Shown here: positions 6,463 through 14,879 of the stretch, piece by piece
Position numbering within the stretch: the first letter of the stretch is position 1
How the letters are laid out: every line of letters starts with the position of its first letter
Assembly: GCA_946498245.1 (NCBI GenBank)
Contig: CAMMNN010000030.1
Coordinates: 1-43,737 of the forward strand
Reading direction: 5' to 3'
Length of the DNA stretch: 43,737 nucleotides
DNA from: an uncultured Clostridium sp.
Lineage (GTDB): Bacteria > Bacillota > Clostridia > Lachnospirales > Lachnospiraceae
The notes under the pieces: model-generated
Seen by the model: the letters and a program-made list of their open reading frames with translations, nothing else
What the model was told of the DNA's origin: nothing
The model's database searches: none
Position numbers and translations under genes: made by a program

Positions 6463-9381
6463 CTATTTCGTGCCGATTACTGCCTTGGACGAGAATCCGC
6501 AGAGTCCGTCCGCCGAAACCGTCACCACCGCTTTTCCGTCTGCAGTTTCGACCTTGACGTTGTCGTCAGCGCTGATAACGCCGGATGCATCTTCCAATTC
6601 GAGGGTCAGGGTAATTTCTCCGGTATTCAGCATTGTGGGATCCGCCACAGATACCGTAATCTGTCCATCTTCCCGCAAAACCATGACTGAAGCCTGACTG
6701 TCGCAGGTTACGCCGTCTACCGTCACAGTCTCATCAGCCCAGAAATTGGCCATTAATACGCCCAGCTCCGGATCCTTCACTGCCTGCACCTGAGTGGTAT
6801 TGGCTAAAATCTCCATGGTATGATTCTCAGCGTAATCCTGCGCCATGGCCGCATCCATATCCGGCAGGATCACGTAGCTATAAGAGGCATCTGCCGGAGC
6901 CGCACCGTGGTCAAACCAACACTCAAAGTAATTCTTAGTCACCGGCTCATACTCATCAGCCAGATCCCCCTTAATATCATTCCAGCTTCCCGTATTGGCA
7001 ATTTTCTGAAGGTGAAGTTCCTGCTTTTCCGGGAAATAGTAGGCAATGTCAGAGCCTTCTTCCGTGTTGCCTTCCAGGGCGATCCAGGTGGGAGAAAGGG
7101 TCTGCTGACTGCTCAAATCCAGGGTCTGTCCATCTGCCGTCACCTGGTTGGAGGCATCGTCCTTTATCTTCCTGTTTTCTACTACTGTGATAGTGGGTTC
7201 CTCAAATCCGGAGTTGTTGATCCCCGCTCCCAGGCATACAATTTCCTTATCCAGCATAAAATAGGACTTCTGGGCCTTTAAGTCATCGGCATAAACTGTC
7301 TCGGATACGTTGCTGGAATCGCCATTGGACATAGCCTTTCCCGACAGTTTCATGCCGCTGACGCCGTAGTTACCAATAGAGGTTCCGCCCACCCAGTCTT
7401 CCGGGGACAGGAAATCGCCGCTCTGGTGGAATCCGCTGGAATCCGGCTCTCCATTGTCAATTTCCACCGGAACTACCGTAGTGCCCGGAAGCTTGCAGGC
7501 ATTGACCGTATTCCAGTAATTGTCCGTATAGTGGGACAGATCGTCGTTGTACAGGTAGGTCATTCCAAATCCTGTATACCAGCCTTTTAAGTTCTCATCA
7601 TTCATGATCTCACAGTTGGAAATCCGGCTGGAGAACATACTGACAGCAAAGAGGCTTTCAGCCATTTGGTGAACGGTCCGATCCATTAAGGGATAAATCT
7701 TATGGCGCGGCTGGGCCATCGGGGACGTGTCAATGGAATCGTCCGCCAGGATTTCCTTTATCTTAGCCAGCACCGCCACGTCTGTGACAGCCAGAGCCGG
7801 ATTGCTTTCATCTACAGTGAGCCAGTATTTTACTGCGCTCTTAATCTGGCTTCTGGTGTCCTCGCTGACTGCGTCCATAGCCTTCACAAGCACTTCGATT
7901 ATATCCGCCGCTGCGTCCCGATCTGTTAAGGTTGGACGGCAGACAGCGCGTCCCCGAAGCATATCCAGGGCTGCGCCCTCATAAATGGCGGCAATATAGC
8001 CGTCTGTCAGATAGGTTTCCAGCATATCCAGGTTCTCCTGGCTCAGAGTCCAGGGCGTATTTCCCAGCAGGTTTACCAGTTGCACAGAACCCTTTAAAAA
8101 TTCCAGGCCGTAAGAGGCCGCGTAGGGTACTACACTGTGATCAATATAGGAACCGTCCTCATAAAAGCCATTGGTATAGCTATAGGTACCGTCCTCGTTT
8201 CGGATAGGAGTCTGGAAATCCGTCATTGTGGTGGCCGCTGCCTGACTGGCCAGTGACAAGTACTCTCCGTCTTCCAGCACCAGCCCCAGGCCGATTGCCG
8301 TGTAAGCGCAGTCCATAAGATTGGCGCTGGTATTTTCCCGGTACCCTTTGGCGTGAGTGCTGGCCGTTCCGATGCTACCTGCGTGGAAGGGATCCGGCTG
8401 GAAGAAGCGGACTGCGGCTGTATAGGAAACTCTCTGCTCCGGGGTCAGGTCATCATACAAATATATGCAGATGGGAAGCACATTCTTTGGCAGGCCGATT
8501 TCCCAGGTCCACCAGTTGTCTGTCTCGGAACGCGGGTAATAGCAGTTCTCCGACAGCCAGTCCATGATCTTTATAATATCTTTTAACAGCTCCTGATTTC
8601 CGTAATACTGGCTTCCCGGGGTTTTATAGGCTTTTGCCATAGCCTCCGCCGACTGGTAGGACGCCCGGAATTTCACTGCATCATTTTTGTAGGAATCCAG
8701 ATCCCCGTCCTTTAAATGAGCGCTCCAGGGAACGCCGGCGCATTCCTGCCCTTTATATTCATAGGTATCCCAGGCTGTCCCGGCTGCCTCGTCGATACCG
8801 TCCACAAAGGCTTTCACATCCGGGTCGGACAGGTCGTTGTCCTCTCCTACCAAAGCCGCTGCGTAGCGGGCCCGCAAATCTGCAAAGTCCTTTGCGGAAG
8901 CCTCCGGCAGTTGGCTTTCGTCAAAAGCCCGGACTTCAGCCTCCCACACCTTTTCTTTTCCAGTCTCATCCCGGGCGATGATACAGATACCATTCCCTTT
9001 TTCATGGGCTGTCACCAAACCGTTCTCATCCACGGACAGCAGATGATCCGCAGAAGCAAGGCCGGCGCTCCGGTCCCCGTCTGTCTCTCCCTCGTCCAAG
9101 GGTGATTTTTTCTGAGAACTTCCTACATTCCTCATATTATTCGTAGATGTCCAGGTAATGGTTCCCTGAAAATCCTCAGGGGCCTCCAACTGCTTTGTCT
9201 CCCCTTTTACCAGAGTAAAAGACGTTTCATCCTGCACCTTTTCCGCCTCCTTGGTTTCCGCCGTACTCTCCTGGATCGCGGCTGAAGATTCCTTTCCTGT
9301 GTCAGCCGTCTGTCCGCAGCCAGTACTGATGGCCACTGCCGCAGCCACTGCCGCAGTCGAAAGAAGCCATTTCTTTCTCAT
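6463..9381 (-). CDS. Polysaccharide lyase family 8 lipoprotein (hyaluronate/chondroitin/xanthan lyase type)
   Basis: Surface-anchored polysaccharide lyase of 972 residues. The N-terminus is a lipoprotein signal ending I-S-T-G-C with the lipidated cysteine at 22. A Thr/Glu-rich linker follows, then an Ig-like (BIG2-type) stretch around 52-150. The alpha/alpha toroid domain contains the PL8 signature N-W-W-T-W-E-I-G and the catalytic region D-G-S-Y-I-D-H-S-V-V-P-Y-A-A-S-Y-G. The C-terminal half is beta-rich, as in this family. PL8 enzymes cleave uronic-acid-containing polysaccharides by beta-elimination, and the exact glycan is unknown. No sulfatase, GH88 or transporter gene adjoins it, although a pectin module lies upstream. 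RBS AGGAGGAAT precedes the ATG. Confidence 0.88.
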   Translation of the reverse strand: MRKKWLLSTAAVAAAVAISTGCGQTADTGKESSAAIQESTAETKEAEKVQDETSFTLVKGETKQLEAPEDFQGTITWTSTNNMRNVGSSQKKSPLDEGETDGDRSAGLASADHLLSVDENGLVTAHEKGNGICIIARDETGKEKVWEAEVRAFDESQLPEASAKDFADLRARYAAALVGEDNDLSDPDVKAFVDGIDEAAGTAWDTYEYKGQECAGVPWSAHLKDGDLDSYKNDAVKFRASYQSAEAMAKAYKTPGSQYYGNQELLKDIIKIMDWLSENCYYPRSETDNWWTWEIGLPKNVLPICIYLYDDLTPEQRVSYTAAVRFFQPDPFHAGSIGTASTHAKGYRENTSANLMDCAYTAIGLGLVLEDGEYLSLASQAAATTMTDFQTPIRNEDGTYSYTNGFYEDGSYIDHSVVPYAASYGLEFLKGSVQLVNLLGNTPWTLSQENLDMLETYLTDGYIAAIYEGAALDMLRGRAVCRPTLTDRDAAADIIEVLVKAMDAVSEDTRSQIKSAVKYWLTVDESNPALAVTDVAVLAKIKEILADDSIDTSPMAQPRHKIYPLMDRTVHQMAESLFAVSMFSSRISNCEIMNDENLKGWYTGFGMTYLYNDDLSHYTDNYWNTVNACKLPGTTVVPVEIDNGEPDSSGFHQSGDFLSPEDWVGGTSIGNYGVSGMKLSGKAMSNGDSSNVSETVYADDLKAQKSYFMLDKEIVCLGAGINNSGFEEPTITVVENRKIKDDASNQVTADGQTLDLSSQQTLSPTWIALEGNTEEGSDIAYYFPEKQELHLQKIANTGSWNDIKGDLADEYEPVTKNYFECWFDHGAAPADASYSYVILPDMDAAMAQDYAENHTMEILANTTQVQAVKDPELGVLMANFWADETVTVDGVTCDSQASVMVLREDGQITVSVADPTMLNTGEITLTLELEDASGVISADDNVKVETADGKAVVTVSADGLCGFSSKAVIGTK

Positions 9382-9529
9382 TTCTTATTCCTCCTGCTTC
9401 AAGCTCTTTCAATTTCGTAAAGCTCATTCTAACAATTCTGAAAATAAGAGTCAATACTCGCTAAAAATCCTATATTTTATCAGTAAATTGTATTATTTTC
9501 GCAGGATTTCCCGTCTGTAAAAAGGATAA

Positions 9530-9590
9530 AAACAGCAAAAAAGAAAAGAGCTGCCCCTAAAAGCCATATGCGTTTAGGACAGTCTCTTCT
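9530..9590 (-). terminator. Rho-independent terminator downstream of uxaB
   Basis: On the minus strand an imperfect long stem (about 9586-9570 with 9565-9547, one bulge) ends in AGCTC and is followed by TTTTCTTTTTTG. It lies about 50 bases after the uxaB stop. Confidence 0.7.
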
Positions 9591-9634
9591 CTCTTTTAGG
9601 AAGATATATTATTTAACAAAATTTGGGGTATTGA

Positions 9635-10975
9635 TTATTTTGCCAAAACCGCTTTGTACGCCTCTGCCATTCCCTTTTCCTGGATAAGATCATAGTACTC
9701 TTTTACCATGGGAATCATTTCCGTCAGATCGCTGTGCCAGTAATCTTCTCTCTTCATAATGTCTTCTACGGATGCGGTCTTCATAAATTCCATGATCTCT
9801 GCGCCGTCGTTTGCTTTATCGGTTCTGTAGAAGGAAATCAGAGCAGCCATAGAGAAGGTCAGGGCAACCGGATACTTGCCGAATTTCTCTTTGTATTCCA
9901 AAATAGTAGGCAGTACGCGCACCTGGAACTTGCTTACGGAGTTTAAGGCAATGCTTAAAAGCTGATGCTTAATAAAGGGATTGCTGAAGCGCTCCAGAAC
10001 ATCTTTAGCAAACTGTACATCTGTTTCCGTATTTCCTAGAGTCGGTACGATTTCATCAAACAGGCATTTCTTTAAGAACGCGCTGACCGTCTCGTCTTTC
10101 ATGCATTCTCCTACGGTTTCCAGGCCGTAAAGGTATGCGCCCAGTACCATGGAAGTGTGGCCTCCGTTTAAGATGCGGACCTTTCTCTTTTTATAGGGCT
10201 TTGCGTCATCGGTCCAAACAATATTGTAGCCGGCTTTATTAAAGGGAAGCTCGTCCTCGTGGTGGCCTTCGATTACCCAAAGATGGAAAATCTCTGCAGT
10301 ATCAATAAGGTTGTCAGTGTATCCCAACTGCTTTGTCAGCTCCTCTACCTCATCTCTGGGGTAGCCGGTAACGATACGGTCTACCAGGGTGTTGCAGAAA
10401 TCATTTTCTGTATTAACCCAATTTTTGAAATCATCGCCCAGTTCCCACAAATCGGCATACTTTAAAACACAGGCCTTCAGATTGTCGCCATTATTGTCAA
10501 TCAGCTCGCAGGGCAGCAGAATCAGTCCCTTTAATCCTGCCTGGAATCTCTTATATAAAAACTGAGTCAGCTTTGCAGGGTAAGATTTGGGCGGCATATC
10601 CGTCAGCTTTTCTGTTCCCAGATACTCGATACCGGCTTCTGTGGTATTGGAAACCAGCACCCGCAGATCCGGGCTGACAGCCAAAGCAATATAATCCTCG
10701 TACTGAGTATAGGGATTTAAGGCTCTGGAAATCGAGGTAACGTGGGTATGCTCATTTACCACCTGGCCGTTGTTAATGCCGCGGAGAAATAAATTATACT
10801 CGCAGTTCTGATCCGCTAACATCTGGCACATTCCTTTTTCAATGGGCTGAACCACTACGATTTTTCCATCATACAGACCTTTTTCCTGCAGCTTGTGGAA
10901 AAAATAGTCTACAAAGCCTCTTAAAAAGCCGCCTTCGCCAAACTGGATTACCGTTTCTTTTACATTACTGCTCAT
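9635..10975 (-). CDS. uxaB: Tagaturonate reductase (altronate oxidoreductase)
   Basis: NAD-dependent reductase that converts tagaturonate to altronate in galacturonate breakdown; member of the mannitol dehydrogenase family. The N-terminal Rossmann motif reads I-Q-F-G-E-G-G-F-L-R-G-F. Family phrases L-F-L-R-G-x-x-x-G, S-N-T-T-E-A-G-I and K-V-R-I-L-N-G-G-H-T are present. The last holds the catalytic Lys/Asn/His region of polyol dehydrogenases. The reading frame opens at 10993, but GGAGG sits 8 bases before the ATG at 10975, giving 446 residues starting M-S-S-N-V-K. uxaA and uxaC are not in the window. It is expressed from its own promoter (11061-11089) and ends with its own terminator. Confidence 0.93.
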   Translation of the reverse strand: MSSNVKETVIQFGEGGFLRGFVDYFFHKLQEKGLYDGKIVVVQPIEKGMCQMLADQNCEYNLFLRGINNGQVVNEHTHVTSISRALNPYTQYEDYIALAVSPDLRVLVSNTTEAGIEYLGTEKLTDMPPKSYPAKLTQFLYKRFQAGLKGLILLPCELIDNNGDNLKACVLKYADLWELGDDFKNWVNTENDFCNTLVDRIVTGYPRDEVEELTKQLGYTDNLIDTAEIFHLWVIEGHHEDELPFNKAGYNIVWTDDAKPYKKRKVRILNGGHTSMVLGAYLYGLETVGECMKDETVSAFLKKCLFDEIVPTLGNTETDVQFAKDVLERFSNPFIKHQLLSIALNSVSKFQVRVLPTILEYKEKFGKYPVALTFSMAALISFYRTDKANDGAEIMEFMKTASVEDIMKREDYWHSDLTEMIPMVKEYYDLIQEKGMAEAYKAVLAK

Positions 10976-11005
10976 CCTGACATCCTCCATCATTACATAG
11001 TTTTT

Positions 11006-11120
11006 TGTAAGTGCTTACATTTTTGTGTGCTACCTACTTGCCTTTGATTTTACTACCCTTACTATACAACATCTTCTTTAATTATTCAAGTGTTTTTTAG
11101 CTTTTTTGTAAGTGTTTACA
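11006..11120 (-). promoter_or_regulatory. uxaB promoter flanked by two cre/LacI-like palindromes
   Basis: On the minus strand ATTCAA/TTGAAT (11084-11089), 17 bases, TATAGT (11061-11066). A 14-base palindrome TGTAAGTGCTTACA lies downstream at 11006-11019. A near copy, TGTAAGTGTTTACA, lies upstream at 11107-11120. Each sits in the same T-rich context, and they are 101 bp apart. They resemble catabolite-responsive elements or sites of LacI-family regulators, with TG in place of the central CG. Which protein binds is unknown. Confidence 0.7.
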
Positions 11121-11163
11121 TTTTATTTTCAGGGAATCCGCTTTGGAGCGAATCCCCTATCTT

Positions 11164-11886
11164 TTACTCTCTCTGTTCCGTATTTTTCATTAAAAAGCGA
11201 AGCATTCCATAGGAGTTCAGGGAAACTCTGTTCTGAATCAAATCGCAGTAATCTTTCTTAGAGGTTCTGATATGGTAAGTCAGGCGCCCCATGGCCTGGG
11301 TCCTGTTTCCTTTTTTCATCTCTTCCAGGACGCTCCGGTGGTCATTATAGGCTTTTTCCTGGTAAGAACTCTCCAGATACGAGAGCACCCGCATACGGCT
11401 TAGCTGCATCCTGAGGCTTTCATAAAACCTAAGGAGCCGCTGATTTCCTCCCAGCTCTACCAGGTAATTGTGAAACCGCTGGTCATACTGAAACTGCAGC
11501 CTGATATTTCCCGCCGCATTCTGCTGCTCCATATTCAGATTAATTCTCTCTAACGTCTCCATTTGATCCGGCGCAATGCCTTTTTCCATGGCTAAACGCA
11601 GAGAGTTGACCTCAATGGCTTCTCTGGCGTCAAAAATATCCGAGATCTCTTTCTCTGTAATCTCGCTGACTTTATAGCTCTTCCCCACTCCGGCATCCTG
11701 CACCAGACCGTCGTATTCGAGCTGCACTAAGGCCTGCCTTACAGGAGTTCTGCTCATTCCCAGCTCCTTGCACAAGGTAAAATCCGACACCTCCTGCCCC
11801 GGATACAACTCAAAATCGCAGATTTTGCTTCTTATTTTCTCATAAGCCTCTTCAACCAAAGACGGTTTCTTTTCTGCACTCCTCAA
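11164..11886 (-). CDS. GntR family transcriptional regulator (FadR subfamily, FCD domain)
   Basis: Likely controls the surrounding uronate genes. The N-terminal winged helix (about 10-75) reads A-Y-E-K-I-R-S-K-I, L-x-P-G-x-x-V-S, L-G-M-S-R-T-P-V-R-Q-A-L-x-x-L. The C-terminal FCD ligand domain (about 85-215) has the metal/ligand residues D-x-R-F-H, the later D-H-R-S-V and Y-H-I-R-T-S. 240 residues is normal for the family. The start is a TTG at 11886 placed 5 bases after a G-rich ribosome site; no in-frame ATG is better placed. It lies 24 bases after the epimerase gene, so it is probably the last gene of the operon that begins with the sugar-binding protein. Galacturonate-type metabolites are likely effectors (inference). 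Confidence 0.85.
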   Translation of the reverse strand: MRSAEKKPSLVEEAYEKIRSKICDFELYPGQEVSDFTLCKELGMSRTPVRQALVQLEYDGLVQDAGVGKSYKVSEITEKEISDIFDAREAIEVNSLRLAMEKGIAPDQMETLERINLNMEQQNAAGNIRLQFQYDQRFHNYLVELGGNQRLLRFYESLRMQLSRMRVLSYLESSYQEKAYNDHRSVLEEMKKGNRTQAMGRLTYHIRTSKKDYCDLIQNRVSLNSYGMLRFLMKNTEQRE

Positions 11887-11910
11887 ACAGTTCCCCCCTT
11901 TTACTTCCCT

Positions 11911-12723
11911 TTACGTCCACAGCCTCATATTTTCCAGGGCGCGTTCCGCCGCTTCCTTGCCGTCAGGCCAGGGACGGCATTCTACTGCAACGGCCCACTG
12001 GTACTCCATCTCTTTGAGAATTTTCCCAAAACTATCAAAATCAATGTGGCCGTGTCCCGGATACCAGCGGTCATTATCCGCTGCGTGGACATGGACGATC
12101 TTATCCTTTGCGCCTAAAATGGCCTTTCGGATATTTCCTTCTTCAATATTCATATGGTAAGTATCAATGTGGATCCCCAGATACTTAGAACCGAGCTGTT
12201 CTATCAGCTCCGCTCCTTCCTCTATCCGGTTTAAATCGTCGCATTCATACCGGTTTATCATTTCCATTCCAAGGTAAACGCCGTATTTTTCCGCTTCCTC
12301 CAGGCAGGCTTTCAGCCCTTCTTTCAGCCCCTCTTCATAACTCTTCCGGCTGCTGCAGCAGGATGCTTTTCCCCGGATCAGGCCTAAAATTACCACTGCA
12401 TGGCTGTAATCCTTTGCCGTCCGGATATGGCCGCAGATCCGTTCCACTGCGCCCTGACGGACAGCCTTATCCTCGCTGGCCAAAAACAAATGATCTTTAT
12501 TAAAACCCTCTCCTGTGCCGATGGAAGTCAGCTCCAGGCCAAATCGATCCAAGCTCTCTTTTAACAGCCCTCTGTCAATGAGATCCGAATTTCTGATATG
12601 CATTTCCGCCCCTTCATAGCCAGTGCGTTTAGCTTCCGAAAGAATCGTCTCCAAATCTCCTCTGTATAAAATCGGCGCCATAGGGCTTACATCGCTGGTA
12701 GTACAGGTTGCTGATAAAATCAT
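11911..12723 (-). CDS. TIM-barrel sugar isomerase/epimerase (AP endonuclease 2 family)
   Basis: Putative metal-dependent keto-sugar epimerase or isomerase, 270 residues. The four metal ligands of the D-tagatose/D-psicose 3-epimerase group can be placed. They are the Glu in M-E-M-I-N-R-Y-E, the Asp in I-H-I-D-T-Y-H-M-N-I-E-E, the His in V-H-A-A-D-N-D-R-W-Y-P-G-H-G-H-I-D, and the Glu in V-A-V-E-C-R-P. It may act on a sugar acid released from pectin, but the substrate is not identifiable. It starts 2 bases after the GH28 stop codon with its ribosome site inside the GH28 gene, so it is translated in coupling with it. Confidence 0.85.
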   Translation of the reverse strand: MILSATCTTSDVSPMAPILYRGDLETILSEAKRTGYEGAEMHIRNSDLIDRGLLKESLDRFGLELTSIGTGEGFNKDHLFLASEDKAVRQGAVERICGHIRTAKDYSHAVVILGLIRGKASCCSSRKSYEEGLKEGLKACLEEAEKYGVYLGMEMINRYECDDLNRIEEGAELIEQLGSKYLGIHIDTYHMNIEEGNIRKAILGAKDKIVHVHAADNDRWYPGHGHIDFDSFGKILKEMEYQWAVAVECRPWPDGKEAAERALENMRLWT

Positions 12724-12725
12724 TT

Positions 12726-14303
12726 TTATTCTCTCCTCTCGCCGTTTACTTCGTCTACGTTTACAATCTCCACTGCTTCGCCTTCTGCTCCGTCTACAGT
12801 AACTCCCTTCATCGTCAGCTTCCGGCAGTTGTTGATATAAATTCCCTTTCTGGTACAGGGCTCCACCTCGGCCATCATGGCAGGGTACTCCGGTTTTGGA
12901 TCCGCTGCAAAATCAATGGCTACGTTCTCAAAACTGATTTCTTCTATTTTAGATTCCGGAAGACCGTAGATAAAGCTGGCGGCCACATGGCAGTTTCTAG
13001 CCTCAATATTCCGGAAAGAAAGCTGCTTTATTTTGGGAGTACGCTCATCTACAGGGAGAGGATCTTTTGAGCTGACATATTCCGTTCTTCCATCCGGATC
13101 GCAGCACCAATAGTATGAGTTTACCACAAATGGAGTCAAAACTCCATCCATTTTGATGTTCTCGAAAGAAATATCTTCAATGACACTGTCCTGGCCCCGT
13201 CCTCTTCTGGTCTTTACCCTCAGTCCTCTGTCCGTATCCTCAAAGAAGCAGTGATGGCATCTTAAATGCTTTACGCCTGCCCCGATCTCGCTTCCTAAAG
13301 TTACGGATCCATGGCCGTGGCGCATATAGCAGTGACGGATTTCCAGATTTTGGGAAGGCACTTTATAACGGTTTCCCATGTAATACTTCCCGGACTTTAC
13401 GGCAATGCAGTCGTCTCCCAGAGAGAAATACATTCCGATAGCTTCCAGTCCGTTTACTGATTCGGGATCCATTCCGTCGGTATTGGGAGATATTTTAGGA
13501 TTCAGAACCTTCATATCAATCCAACGGGTGTGATTGGAAAAATAGGGATGAAGATTCCAGGCCGGACTGTTCTGCACCGTTATCCCGTGCACGGTTATGT
13601 TTTCACAGTGATTCAAGAAAATCATCCTGGGGCGGAAGGCGCCGCCCTTCTTTTCTCTGCCGTCTCCTTCCCACCAGTTCTCATAGCTAGCGTTCCCGTC
13701 CAGGATCCCGCCTCCCGTAATCACCGCATTGGATACATTGATGCCGGTAATAATAGAAGCGAACATTTCCAGAGGATTGCCCTCCCAGGTTCCCAGGTTG
13801 TACTCGCTCTTTTCATCATAGCTGTCAATAAGCCCCGGAAGAATGGGAAACTTTTCCCGTTCCGTAAACGCTGAAATCACCGCTTCGTCGTCCAAATCAA
13901 TGGTAACATCGCTTTTTAAAAACAGGGCTGAGGTCTTATATACCCCTTTAGGAAGATATACGCGGCCATTTTTGGGGCAGCAGTTAATAGCGGTCTGGAT
14001 AAAAATCGTATCGTCCTGAAGGCCGTCTCCTTTAGCCCCGAACTTCTTTACGTCCAGAGTGACAAACTCATAGTCTGTACGGACGATTACTTCCTCTGAC
14101 ATTTCCTCTCCCCGTCTGAGGGCCACCCGGTACTCTGTATCAGGAATCAGGCCGGATACGGTCTGCACCATTTTATTGGATTCCAACGCCTTTTCCCCGT
14201 TAATAAAAATCTCATAGGGACTGTCGGCATAATACGTTCCTTCTTCTAAAAGCTCCAAAGTGAATTTTCTGGAGGTCTTAAAAATCACCTGAAATCCTGT
14301 CAT
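12726..14303 (-). CDS. Glycoside hydrolase family 28 (polygalacturonase-type), cytoplasmic
   Basis: Hydrolase of oligogalacturonides or related pectin fragments, 525 residues. An N-terminal fibronectin-like stretch (about 1-75) is followed by V-K-K-F-G-A-K-G-D-G and a right-handed beta-helix. GH28 catalytic motifs are all visible: S-P-N-T-D-G-M-D-P-E, G-D-D-C-I-A-V-K-S-G, the G-H-G-S-V-T-L-G-S-E histidine motif, and R-V-K-T in place of the usual R-I/L-K. There is no signal peptide, so it probably acts on imported oligomers. Its ATG overlaps the stop of the upstream small gene (ATGA), and its stop nearly touches the next gene. Confidence 0.93.
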   Translation of the reverse strand: MTGFQVIFKTSRKFTLELLEEGTYYADSPYEIFINGEKALESNKMVQTVSGLIPDTEYRVALRRGEEMSEEVIVRTDYEFVTLDVKKFGAKGDGLQDDTIFIQTAINCCPKNGRVYLPKGVYKTSALFLKSDVTIDLDDEAVISAFTEREKFPILPGLIDSYDEKSEYNLGTWEGNPLEMFASIITGINVSNAVITGGGILDGNASYENWWEGDGREKKGGAFRPRMIFLNHCENITVHGITVQNSPAWNLHPYFSNHTRWIDMKVLNPKISPNTDGMDPESVNGLEAIGMYFSLGDDCIAVKSGKYYMGNRYKVPSQNLEIRHCYMRHGHGSVTLGSEIGAGVKHLRCHHCFFEDTDRGLRVKTRRGRGQDSVIEDISFENIKMDGVLTPFVVNSYYWCCDPDGRTEYVSSKDPLPVDERTPKIKQLSFRNIEARNCHVAASFIYGLPESKIEEISFENVAIDFAADPKPEYPAMMAEVEPCTRKGIYINNCRKLTMKGVTVDGAEGEAVEIVNVDEVNGERRE

Positions 14304-14791
14304 CTCTCTTCTCCTTTTTCGATTCTCCCATTTTTTTCTAAGGCAAGGCCCAGGCCCCGGTACTTTTCTTCCAGTATCATTCCTGCGTCACAGGCCTTTA
14401 AAATAGCCTTTCCCATTTCCCGGCCTGCCTCCTCGCTTTCAACGGATACTTTTACACGGCCCGGTACCGACGGATCCGCCAGTCTGTGCAAAACATTTTT
14501 AAAGGCTGTTTCCAGGTTTTTATAGTGATCAAATACTTCTTCATCCACCAACGGGCAGCACTCCGCCAAAGCCGTCATATAATCCGCCAGCTCTTCTCCG
14601 TTTTGAGAAAAGTCCAGCTTTTCCGCCTCCCGTCCGGCTTCTTTAAAAATTTCCTGAATCCGGTTATACCGTTCTTTTCCGTTATATTTCGTCTCAAACT
14701 CAATGCAGAAAGGCATCCTTTCTTTTAAGTCCTTCATGGAGACAAAACCCTGATTTAAATATGCCTCCGCTTTCTCTCTTTCCGCAGCCAT
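14300..14791 (-). CDS. Small protein resembling a shortened GH105/GH88-type unsaturated glucuronyl hydrolase
   Basis: A 163-residue protein with no signal peptide. The first third (M-P-F-C-I-E-F-E-T-K-Y-N-G-K) resembles the segment M-P-F-x-x-x-Y-E-T-K-F of GH105 enzymes. The last part (A-I-L-K-A-C-D-A-G-M-I-L-E-E-K-Y) resembles their C-terminal A-Y-A-I-L-K-A-C-R-x-G helix. The intervening catalytic core of about 150-200 residues, with its acidic residues and S-P-x-F-W region, is absent. This resemblance is from memory of the family and needs a profile search. It could be a decayed enzyme or a compact protein with a new role. The frame is open, has a good RBS (GGAG) and overlaps GH28 by 4 bases, so it is probably translated. 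Confidence 0.5.
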   Translation of the reverse strand: MAAEREKAEAYLNQGFVSMKDLKERMPFCIEFETKYNGKERYNRIQEIFKEAGREAEKLDFSQNGEELADYMTALAECCPLVDEEVFDHYKNLETAFKNVLHRLADPSVPGRVKVSVESEEAGREMGKAILKACDAGMILEEKYRGLGLALEKNGRIEKGEER

Positions 14792-14835
14792 ATGTTCTCC
14801 TTTCCTGACTATACCCTATTTTTTAACCGCTAAAG

Positions 14836-14870
14836 GAAAAAGGGCTGCCAAAGAAAACTTTGGCAGCCCT
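14836..14870 (-). terminator. Terminator between the sugar-binding protein gene and the downstream pectin genes
   Basis: A perfect 13-bp stem (14858-14870 with 14841-14853), 4-base loop, then TTTTTCC on the minus strand. It lies 10 bases after the binding-protein stop and about 45 bases before the next start. No convincing promoter lies between, so partial read-through is likely. Confidence 0.9.
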
Positions 14871-14879
14871 GCATTTTAT

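Noticed and set aside
10976-10993. Longer uxaB start at 10993
   Set aside because: The GGAGG site lies inside this extension and matches the ATG at 10975.
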